This document shows, in pieces, positions 49,101-61,100 of a stretch of 64,000 bases of DNA. The translations under genes and the position numbers were made by a program. The notes below the pieces were generated by a model. The model was not told the origin of the DNA and ran no database searches. It was given only the letters and a program-made list of their open reading frames with translations. Each line of letters opens with the position of its first letter. Position 1 is the stretch's first letter. Where the stretch lies: the NCBI GenBank assembly GCA_017506865.1, contig JAFCMP010000201.1:1054001-1118000 (forward strand), given 5' to 3'. This DNA is from Tribonema minus. Its lineage: Eukaryota > Sar > Xanthophyceae > Tribonematales > Tribonemataceae.

Positions 49101-52100
49101 CGCCAACACCGCAACATGTAGACGCAGCACTCACAATCAATCACTCAAAGTCATGTGATATTCACAGCTTGACACCAGCTTGAAACGAACAAGGTGTAGC
49201 TCACTGTGACGAGAAGACCAGCCTGTGCCTTCACTGAATCGGTGCATTCAAATCAAGACAGAGAATTGAGCCACAAGACAATTTTTTTTACACAGCACAG
49301 CCCAACATGAACGTTACCCCTGACTTCAACTTCAATGAGCTCACCATGTTTAGGGGACATGTCCCCCTCAGCCGCCTCGATCGCCTCCTGCAGCAACTTC
49401 AACAGCCTCTGCCCGCGCACGTGCACCGACTGCGCGCTGTACTGCGCGGTGGACTGCTGCTGTACTGCGGCTGTACCGCCGCTGCTGAGCGCTTGCCGCA
49501 TGTCGTTGAGCACTGCCTGCAGCCTCTCAAATATGCTGCCCACCAGGTCCTGCCGCGCTGTGCTCCGCTCTGCGCAGCGCAACAGTGCACAGTCCTAGTG
49601 TTAACAAACAAGAGCGCAACTGATGGCCTGCTGTTATCGCGCTGATGTGATGCAGCATGCCGGTCAATATAGCATGACTGACAGCGAGAAGCTGATGATA
49701 AGCTGATGAAGTGAAGCACGCAACAAGTCAGCACTCCCGTTCCCACTTCATCAAGTGCTTCTACCAAGTACCCATCACCATACTTCTGCATCGGCAACCA
49801 GGAATTGTGGGTGGCCATGTATGTGCGCATTCTTTGTCCTCGCCAGTAACAAGATACACGAACTAGGCTCACCATAAATACCTCATCGCCATGCGACAAC
49901 ATTGAATATACAAAACGCACCTTCGTCGACAGCGCTGCGCGTGTACACCGACAGCAGGTCGCGCGTGGCCGTATCTGCCACATTCTTATCCCCCGTGGTT
50001 AGCACAATCCGCCACAGCGTCTCCACCCCCAGCCTGTGCGCCTCCCGCAGCGGCAGCGGCGGCACCGCCACCGCCGCAGACGCCGCCACAACCTGAGCGC
50101 TGCTGTCAGCCATGTCATCGGGCTCAATCACTTCGGCAGTGACGGCGGTGATGGGGGCGGTGTCGCGTGCGAGGTCGCTCAGGTGCACGAAGAAGGCGTA
50201 GAAGCAGGAGTACGCAGGGTGGCCTAGGTGGGTCCAGTCGGCCTGGCCGCAGATGAGCTGGCTGAAGACAAAGGCCAGCTCAAAGGGGCCAAAGGCGGCC
50301 AGGGGTATCTGCGTGGGCGCGAGCATGAGAAAAAAAAAAGACAAATGGCAGCGTTTGGTGATGGTGGTGAGGGGTATTTGAAAGTTAACTTCAACAAATC
50401 AGGTGAAGTTAAGAGTCACTGGGTCTGGCACACAGGAGACGACGCAGGCGAGCTCGCATTCGCATAAGGCAACATCTGCTGGCACTGATGTAGTTGCTTC
50501 AAGGAGCATGCAGGCAAAAATTGGGAGTAACTGAACAGCTTGTGGCGACACCACTTCTAATAATGACTTCTTTTCTAATGCCATCCAGTCCACTGTTGTG
50601 CGCCTGGTGCGAGATGAGGGCTGCTGGGACTTGAGGCGCACCAGCTCTTGCCATCACTTCCACTCTCATGCAATCCAGTGCACTGTGTACTGTGCACTGT
50701 GTGTACTCGTGTACCTGGTGCGATATGTACTTACCAAGCAAGCAAAACAACCTGTGTGTACCTAGTGCGAGGTGAGCGCTGCTGGGGGCTTGAGGGCACC
50801 AACTCTACATAATTGTCAATGCAATCTAATGCACTGTGAACTGCAAAGTTCACTGTGGGTACCTGGTGCGAGATGAGCGCTGCGGGGGGCTTGAGGGGCG
50901 CCACGTGCGGCACCATCTGAGCACTGTCCCCCGCCTCGCTGGCCCCCTGCAGGAAGGCCATGTACAGCTCCCTCTCCTGAGGCATGCTGAGAATGTCCCA
51001 CAGGCGCTGCAGCTGCTGCACGCTCAGCTTGACCGCCTCCGATGCACCGTGGAGGTACCTGCAAATGCGGCAGTACGAGGTCAGGTTACTAATGGTATGC
51101 TTCGAAGTAGAAAATAGAATGCACACCATCAATTACACCAAGCAACGGCAGTGACAATGGCAGCGAGCTTCACTGCCTCCGATGCACCGTGGAGGTACCT
51201 GCAAATGCGACAGTACAAGGTCAGGTTACTGTAGGTATGGGAAATTAAATGCACACCATCGATTACACCAAGCAACGGCAGTGACAATGACAGCGAGCTT
51301 GACGGCCTCCAATGCACCGTGGAGGTACATACCTGAAAGTGCGGCGGTACAGGGTCAGCTTGACATCGGTCATAGAAAGTTCAATACGCAACGAGCAATT
51401 ACACCAAGCAATGGCAGTGACAACGACAGCAGCCACGTGTGCAAGTCCGCAAAAGTAACCCTAACCCCGGCCCCTAACCCAAAGACCAACGTGAATGCAC
51501 AGACATGACCATAATTTTATCAATCTGCTGATGCTACTGAAGAACGACAAACATACTAAATGTATGTCAAGTTCATGGTACCTGAGAATCTCCAGGCGCT
51601 GCTGCACGTGCTCTAGCCGCAGTGCCTCAGCACTCTCCGCCAATACGTGCTTGCCCACACACTACAGGTACCTGGCCCTAACCCCACCCCATGCATGTAT
51701 ACCCTCGATACATCTACACCTTCCATATCAAGTACTTGAAGTGGGTGTTACAGGTATGTCTGTAGTACCTGAGGATTTCCAGGCGCTGCTGCACCTGCTC
51801 CAGCAGCAACGCCTCAGCACTCTCCGCAGGTATGTGCTTGCCCACACGCCGCGGGTACCTGGCCCTAAACGCCTCAAGTTCCGCAAGCAACAGCTGCTGC
51901 AGCCCCAGGCTCTCACCCTCCATGTCTGCGGTACCTACGCCTGCATCATGGCAGCATTGCAGTGGGATAAGCGGTCAGAAGGAGAGGCATAGGGGGGTGA
52001 TACACGTCGCTCTCACATAAACTATAAAGTGGACACTTGAAGAGGTCAACGTCAAGAAAGAGCCGGGGTGACAGTGCGCAACAGAAGATGACTCTCCATT

Positions 52101-55100
52101 CCGCTCACGCACTTCTGCGTGCAACACTTTTGTGGAGCTGCAGCATGCAACCAGCAATGTTCAGCTTCAAGGTGCGGACACACATTGGACACAGTGATGA
52201 GTGCGCGGCACGTCACTACTCCTTAAATAATGAATTGGAGAGGAACAGCACAAGTACTTCAAGTTGCAGGCACGCATCAGACACAGCGCTCAATCTGTGC
52301 TCGGACACCCGCGAGAGCTCGCACACATGGCGCATGGGCCTATCGTGTCAGATTTCAAGCACGCCATGCTCGTCCTTCGCTTGCATTCTACACCAAAAAA
52401 CTTACAAACATCCTCTATCACACATCCGAATACGTGATCGTGAAACTCGCCTGCGAGCTCACACACGACGCCCCCCACGTCGCGCGGGTCGAACGTGTCA
52501 AAGATGAAGCGCGCCAGCTGCAGCGCGCGCCGTATCGCCTGCTCCTCGCTCTCGCTAAGCACTGCCTCCCCATCCAGCCCGCGCCGCTCCACGTACTCCA
52601 GGCACTGCTGCAGGTAGCGGTGCTGGTGGGCGTAGGGACCCCGGCCCGGCGGCAGTTGCGCGGTGCTGCTGTCGAGCGCTGCTGCGGAGGCGGTGGCGGT
52701 GCTGAGCATCGCTGCGGAGTTGTCCAGCGCGGCCGCCGCGCTGTTGCGCGCCGCATGCAGCATGGTGCCGAAGAACTGGGTGATGGCGTTGCCGGCCTGT
52801 GGTGGTGGTGCATGTGAGAAAAGGGGTTAGGGTTGACAATTAGGATGAGGGTGAGGGTTAGGCCGAGGATTAGGCCTAAGCCTAAGGTGGTGGTGAGAAC
52901 CAACAACTGGTCAATATGAGACATGTGTACGCACTGATCCTTAGATGGCGATTGGGAGTTTCAGCAAGTGCGGAAAGTGTCACGTCGCGATGCTTTGAGG
53001 TCTGAAAGTTCACCACACAAAATCTAGGACATTGTTGTCTTCAATGGCAGTTGAGAAGTAAGAGGAATAAATCATGCCTAGCCCTGGCCTCCACTTTCAC
53101 CATCACTTGCTGCCATAGCATATTGACAAAGCTATGCTCGAGCAGTCAAGCAGGGCACCAGAGTGCAAACAAGATGCTTGAATGAGTGATTTCCACGCAC
53201 ATGTCCTTTGTGACAGGCAGTTCTTTGCCACTTGACGCCGTAACGTAGGACATCACTGCGACCCTAAACTTCAAGACAAAAGGTACAGTGTACCTTGACC
53301 GTGCATAGCGCATCGGCGGGTCAGGCTTCTGCAGTGCCTGACTGCAACTTTGAACTTGAAGTAAACTCTACAGTGACCCTGACCTCGACCAGTCCTCTGC
53401 AGCATTGCGCAGCTGTAGCAAGCACCAGTACATCTACGTCAATTTGAAGTGTGCGTCAACTCGGGTGCCCAACTGTATCTATGAAGATCAAGTTGGACTA
53501 ATGTCGCGTGACTGCAGGCTTCAGCAGCAGTGCCCATCTGTAAACCTAAGCTTGAAGCAAACTTTGCGGTAAGCCTGACCTTGTGGCATGAGAGGCAGTC
53601 CTCTGCAGTAGTGCATTAATTTAATTTGATTTTCTTCAACTTTGAGTATGCATCAACCCTGACCTTGTGGCGTGCAAGGGCGGGCTTCTGCAGCAGCGAC
53701 CACAGCAGCTCCAGCATGGCACTGCCCACTGCCTCAGACGCCCACAAGAAGGTCTGCAGAGCCAACAGAAGCAGAGCAAGAATGAGCAATCGGCAGTGAA
53801 ACCCAGGGAATGACTCCGGCAGTCAGCAATTCAAACCAGGGGACTACTCCAACTCCTGCGTGCAACTCAAACACGCCTGGGGCTGTAACAGCCGCTGCAG
53901 GGGGGCCGGGGCAAGGTGGATCCCAGCAAACCTAGCATGAGAGAGTAGCGCGTTTGCGTGTGACAGGTTTATGTGCATTATACATACTTCGAAGTACATG
54001 ACAGTTACATACAGTACAATAGAGCAATTACATGCGCATGGCGCGCAGCGAGGAGCCGCACCAGCCCCACAGGTACCAATGCGTACGTACGTACACATGT
54101 TATGCAGTGTACACGCCAAAATACATGCAGCATACGGTGTGAAGTGCATACATTCGGTATGATAGATGCAGCGAGGCTGATATGCAGTACATACTCCAAA
54201 GTATGTGCATACGATATGAAGAACATACAGTATGATGGCAACTCACATGCGCATGCGATGCGGCAAGGCGCTGCACCAGCTCCACCGCCTCCGCCAGCGC
54301 AGTCGCGCCAGCGCCGTTCCCTGAACCGACCACCAGTTCCTCACTCTTGCTGCTGGGAGTTGCGGGCATGTTGGCTGCGGCGTTGACCTTGTTGATCAGG
54401 TACACAACGAGCTCCGGGGCTGCGCAGCGCATGAGTGTAGCCAGCAGGGCGTAGACCTCCGACTGCAGTTCCACCTCGGCCTGGGGTGAGGGGGGGGGGG
54501 GGTAATAGTTGGTGAGGGGTATCATAGGGGAGGGGGGGGGGCAGGGTGAGGGTGATAGTTTGTGAGGGGTACCCTAAGTGTCGTACGAACCATTGGTGCG
54601 TAAAGCACCAGCACAGCGCTCCACAACACAGCGTGTGCGTAGTTGAATCTTTGCACAGAAACAGGAGACCGGTTGTACAGGAACACGGAAGGATGACCTT
54701 TGATGTCACATCACCATGCCCGATTTTGTGCACACACACGCGCTACACAGGCTCCTGCGCCAGGTGCAATTGCGCACGAGCACCGCTCAAAGTCAACTGG
54801 CGCGCTTTGTTTTCTCGAGCCCTTGTCTATGTCCCTTGATGTGCCGCACGTTCCTGCACAGACTGTGTACGTACTTCAACTGTCCCTTCAACTGCTGCAC
54901 ACACACAGCTACATACATGCCCTACACATACTGCCCTGCGCAATCTCAGCGTGAAAATGAGCATACCGTAACAAATGCCCTACACAGACTGCCCCTGCGC
55001 AATCTCATTGCGAATTTGCATATGCGGCTTGCACACACCTTGCCCACACAGGCGGCCCATATGAGGTCGATGTGTGCTGCCGTCAGGTACCCCGGCATCT

Positions 55101-58100
55101 GGCTGCAGCGGAAACAGCACACGGGAGGCAGGTCACAAAACATCAACGTCAAACACTGGTCTTGAGTCAGCAGCAACAGCGCACAGCAGGAGGGTCACAA
55201 GATACATCAAGATCAACAACAACTGGTCTTGCCCGAGACCGTCAGCAACTACACTCGACAACATCAGAAGCAAGAAGCCTGTGACTTGCCGCTGCAGTGC
55301 CTTCACGCTGTATTTGAAAGTACTAGACGCAGCGCGAAGACCGGAAAAGGCATGGACTCTAATTGTGTGCGCCAAGAAATGAGATCGATAACGTAGTTTC
55401 AACATCCACGCAGCGTGTCAGTGCGCACACACAGTAACAGCATCAGCATACGATCGACATGAGTTGGATGCAAACTGGGTCATTGCTCAGGTAACCCCCC
55501 CCTAACCCTCACCCTCTCCCTGACCCTAATGCTGACCATGACCCTAGACTGAAGTTCAGCCACGCAAAAGCGAGACAAGAAGCAGCCCTATCTCATCATC
55601 CCTAGCCTGGTGCTCCAGCCTTGATTGTCCTGAGCCTAGCCTCATAATTAATTTTAAGCGCATTTCAAGTACCAGAGCATTGCCACAAGCAGTAGACCCT
55701 TGCCAACACTGTGTGATCCATGTCAATGACTACTACTGTACACTGATCGGTCAGTCAGTAAGATCAGTTGAAGATAGTGTGCTGATGCGCAGACAAACCT
55801 CGACAGAACACACCACACGTGAGGAATGTGAGCAGTGGCCCACTACCTGTAACCTGACACTACCTGTAACCTGAAAACAAACCCTAACCCTAACCCTAAC
55901 CCTAACCCTAAGTCAACCCGATCCCTAAGCAGCAATCCTGTCCCTCATTCCGACGCAACACACCTCACAAATAGACCAGGCACTCTTCTGCAGCATACTC
56001 CTGCTGATGCTCATCACGTGCCTGCACGATGCCGTTTCGCCAGACTTACTTCAAGCATTTGACTGGAGTTTGCCGTTTCGCCAGATTTACTTCAAGCATG
56101 TATTGAAGTTCGCCGCGAGCGCAGGGACAACACCCGTACACACATGAATGTCATACTGGAGGCCTCTATGTTGCATTCAGCGGCAACAGCCACCAAACTC
56201 CGTTGCCTACAACCTGTATCCTACACATAACGGTCATTATCAATTCATCTATCATAACCCTAGCCTAATCATCGATCCTGACCCTAATCCCGACGCAACA
56301 CACCACACCTGAGAAACTTGAGCAGCGGCGTGTAGCCAAACACCGTGGCTCACTATCTCTAACCTGAGCCTCGTTATCGGCCGTTATTGATCATCACCAA
56401 CGCTGACCCTTATCCCGATGCAACACACCTGAGAAACTTGAGCAGCGGCGTGCTCCTGCTGACCACCTCCCTGTGTATGCCACTGCCAAACACGTCCTCC
56501 ACAACTCTGTTGGCAATGGCCCACTTCGCCACCTGGTGCTCCTGAAATCATCATGAATAGGCACCGGAGGTTGCGTTGAGGTTAAACGCGAGCACCTGAC
56601 AAGACATGCGTCTGCAAGCAGTTGTTGCCATTGCTGAGTTGGCAATGGCCCATTGTGCCGCCTCGTGGTGATGAAGACGACATGTGTCAAGCCTAACTTT
56701 GACTCGGTCGTAGGTTTGAGCTAGGTTACACAATGTCACGCTTTGTTACATCAACATTCACCCAACGGCACCCTAAACACACACATGCGCGGCCTGCTTG
56801 TGTGACCTTACAAGGGTGAATGTTTTCGGCACTGCTGCGCATCACAATAAGCTACATAGCACAACCATGCCATCACCATCACGGTGATGTATATGTACAC
56901 AGACACACACATATTACTTTACGACACACGTAGTGCGAACTCAGAGTAGAGACTTGGGGGGAAAGGGTGTGTGCGCAGCAGCAGTGCAACTGCCCACCCA
57001 GACCAGGTACAGCCTGTTGCACTGACCCCCCCAAACCGAGCGATAGCTTTCACTTTGAGAGCAGCACCGTAGAACATTCCTGCAACTCTCCTGTAGACAG
57101 TTTCTTCCTGGGGAGCGTCATCCTAGGAGGCCATCAGGTTCATTTGCTGTTGTAGATGATCCTCATCACCAAATTCATCTCTTTGTGCCACCATCTAGAG
57201 CCTATAGGTCATTATATCTGCCCCACAAGCGCCCCGTTCCCCCCCATTCCCCCAAACAAAGAAAAACTGCGACAATAATGCTCCACTACAGTATACATAG
57301 GGGTCGCATGGCAGTGCTCACAAGAGTGTCCGTCTCGTCGTGACCCTCTGGGATTACGCGGCCAACGGGGGTGAGTACAGGGGGGGGGTCTTTGCCGCTG
57401 GCCCCAGTGCAAACGGCCGTCATCCAACCATGCCGCGGGGGCTCCTGCTCGTCCTGACGCAGGGTCTTGTGCTGGTAGTAATCCACATCCTGCAGGTCAG
57501 GAGGGCAGGGTTTACGCTTTCAGGTCAGGTAAAGACAAACCTAGGGCTAGGAGTAAATGAGGCACAGTAGAGATCGACATACTGCAAATTGCAGTTCAGG
57601 CACCAGACACTCAACAACAGGGATAGTAACATTGAGGTAAGCTCAGAATTGAGTGCTGACAAACTTGCAGTTTCTGTGGGGTGAGACCAGGCAAATGACA
57701 TCCTGAGGCAGTGGCAGCGATTATGGGTTGGCAGCAAATGAAGTTGTGTCAAACCTGGGCCAGGCATGTGGTATAAACAGCAATGTACACAGCGCTGCTC
57801 AATCCCTCAAGGCTTTTGAGGGGAGGACACACGGTAGCGACAGCTTCAAAATCAGCTGTCCATGACTGTACATATCTTGTGGACATGCGGTGCAGAGAGC
57901 CACAACAGTTGGAGCAATGAACTGCATGACTCGACAGCATCTGCTGATCAGCATGATTAATATGCACATACTGCAAACATGCTTTTGGACACACATCTGA
58001 AATGAGAAAACGAGAATCTGCAATTTGCTGATGGCATATTGCTTAAGGCCTCCAAAGATGTTGTACATTATGTGCCAATCGTCGTACTCCTCATCGGGCC

Positions 58101-61100
58101 AGTGAACGACCATGAGAACAACCTTCTGCAAAATGTGCACAGTGCCACCTGTCTTGTCACACACACGACAGTTCATATACAGTACACTCTTGCACTGTAA
58201 CAGTACACGCACCTTGTCCGTGCCCGGCGAATCGGGGTGCGCGACGCTGATGAACCAATTCTTTGTCTTGTTGCGCATGGTGCAGCGGAACAGTGTCAGG
58301 TTGGGGGGCCTCTCCGGCTCGGGGGTCCCCTCCGCAACTTCAATTGTGTACTTGGGCGACCCATCCTGACCCGTGCCCGAGTATCGGTAGCGCCCATTGG
58401 CCTTCTCAGTTCCGGCTCCCTCCACCACGTACTCTCTGCAGATACATACATACCACGGCAATGTCAGTGCTCAGTCAATGGCGTTCCGCGTCCCTCTACG
58501 CAAAGGAATGCGCCGTCGTGTGTGATGTGTATAATATAACTTCAAGTGAGCTGCCGCAGCCACGACTGTGTGGGTGCAGGATCCCCCCTGGACGTGTCTA
58601 AAACATCAACTTTGCTCGTGCATACTGTTTAAGTAAATGCATCCAGGTATGCAGCAGTAACAGGCATGCTGCCAACTTTGCTAGTCTACCTGACTGATAC
58701 TTCCTCCAATTGATGGCAGTGTAGATGCAGCGCCGCTTTGCCTGTACAAACCTTATTCTATTCCCACGCATCCATAGCAGTGTTGGCGTAATTGGTGAGG
58801 TACACTCTCAGGCAACCAAATCAAATTTCCTGCAGAAAGGCCAGCCCCCGCCAGCAATGTGTGGTCATCTCCTCACCTGGGGGGAGGCCGAGCACTGGGC
58901 CTTGCATGGGGGTACACAGCCTTTTCGCGCCCTGAGCAAGAACTAGTAAAAAGTACACAGCCCTTGTAACGCAAGAAAATTGAATTTTCCACAGAGAGGC
59001 CAGCCCCCGCCAACAATGTATGCAAAATCATCTCCTCACCGGGGGGGGGGGGGGGGGGGGGAGCACTAGTCTAGGTCTTTGCATGGGGTACACGCCCCTT
59101 GTAATGCCAGAAATCAAAATATATGTAGAGGGGCCAGCCCCCGCCATCAATGTGTGCAAAGTCATCTCCTCACCTGGGGGGGGGGCGAGCTTCTCCAGCC
59201 GTCTCAATCAACTCAGGGACTTGCTCCCAGCCAAACAAGCGCAGCGGCAGCGAACCACTCCTCAGATACTTCAACGTCAGCTGAAGCCAGAAGTCAAAGA
59301 CCTGGTGGAGGGAAGGCGATTGCGCGAGTGGAGTGTCAACTTCAAGTTGTATACAGGGGACCCGGAGCAGAGCACAGCGTCATTGTTGATTGGCACAGAC
59401 CGATAGAAGTGGGCACGCAGCTGCAGGCAATCCCAGGGCTAGGGTTAGGGTTAGGTTTAGGCTTGGAAAAGCAAGAGCTCACCCATCATTGCCTCTTGTT
59501 GTTTTGAGGTAATTGGGTCAACTGAGGCTGGAGTAGGGGCAGGCTGCCCTAGCCCGTACCGCAATCATAACCCTATCGCCCACTCAGCATGAGCTGCTTG
59601 CTTTGGGCTCTCAGGTCTCAGTGGCCTGTACTGGCTGCTTCCTCAAGCAACTAACTACCACACTTGAAGTACTGAAGTCAGTAATAATCCCTTGTGCAAG
59701 TTGTAGACATTGACAAGCCAGACCACTGATTATGCCAATGCCGGGCAGTCTCCCGCCTGCCACTACATATCACGCATCAGCTCCTTCAGCTTTCATCGGC
59801 CAGTAGGAGCCTTGCATACATACATATTATGCGTCAGGGACAAAAGCAACAGCGAAGAGCAGCACTTGACAACTTCCTTGATGCACATCACTAATAGTAG
59901 ATAAAGGCTGCGCATAGGTTAGGGCTGGGTTAACCTATCCCTTTGAGGGTTACCTATCCCTGTAGGGGTTGAGGTTAGGATAAGCCCTAAAACTAACCCT
60001 AAAGGCACCGTCACGAGACTGACAAGGCATCATGACACCAACCTCTTCAGAGTTCTCAGGACCATACCACCCCATGATTGTTTTCAAGGCCCGCAAGATG
60101 TCGCCGATTGTCTGTTACATCAAGACAAGCAGGGGGGTAGCGGTGAGCTTGAAAGTGACCTGAAGATGAGCATTACGCTGAGATTGAGGTGCGGGTGAAG
60201 GGCGAAACAAAATGCCGAGGGGTCCAGACTCTAGTATACCTACTGTTGGGCCATGACATTGCTGGTAGGTAGTGTTTCACACTAGCATCTGAGAGACAAG
60301 GGTTGATTGAAAAGCATAACCTGCCTGTCTGATGGCCTGATTAAGGCAAGTGCACTCCAATATGGCTAACAATATAAGGTGCACGCAATACAAATGAGTC
60401 ACCCCAGCACAGTGGCAAAGACCACGCCTATGTGCTGTAACACAGAGTCACCTTGCAGATGGGGCATTCATTGGGGATGGGACCAGGGACCGGTCACAAA
60501 TTGGCCACAGAAGGTGCCGCAACCAAGCCCACCCAGCACAGACACACATGCAAAGCCATCAAAGGGCTCATGACGCATGAAAATGTGGTGAGAGCGGCCC
60601 AACTTCAAACCAGATGTCAAATTTTCAACTACAGCAGAAAAGGCATATGGCCCTACTTCAACATTATGTTGAAACTTCAATTACAGGTGTAGGTTCGCCA
60701 AGGGTATGAGGGTACGTAGGTATGCCTTACCTCGCTGAGCTCTTTCTTGAGCTCATCCTCACTGAGCAGCAGCATCTGCTCCATGATCAGTTTGCACAGG
60801 TATGTGGTGCCCTCGATGTCATCGGTGCTGCTGCAAATGCGCAAATAAGAGGACGGAAAGCGACGATGATAGTTAGAGGCAGTGCACTGACTTGACCATC
60901 CTGTTACAACGACCAATAACAGTAGTGGGATGGCACAGGCAACTGTTCTTTCCGACACCAATGGCAGCCCCTGTGAATGATGACAAAGCACTGCGCAGAC
61001 TTGACCCTCATGTGCGCTGACTTGACCCTCATGCCAGGTGCCCAAATGACAGTGCATGTCACATGAACCTATATCAGGCAACGACACCGGCCACGTGCCA

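Larger units (their letters stand above)
51769..56541 (-). other. deubiquitinase segment 3: armadillo-like region
   Basis: Exons 56429-56541, 55039-55102, 54247-54480, 53664-53753, 52424-52796 and 51769-51925. They encode successive helical pairs, such as HQVAKWAIANRVVEDVFG, YLTAAHIDLIWAACVGK, EVYALLATLMRCAAPELVVY, EAVGSAMLELLWSLLQKPAL and RALQLARFIFDTFDPRDVGG. Phases agree throughout when the 52424 donor (GTGTGA) is used rather than GTATTC ten bases earlier. An Ala/Ser-rich linker lies in the 124-codon exon. The acceptor of 54247-54480 uses a 13-base C run as its pyrimidine tract. Three exons here (56429, 53664, 51769) carry downstream echo copies of their 3' ends. Confidence 0.78.
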
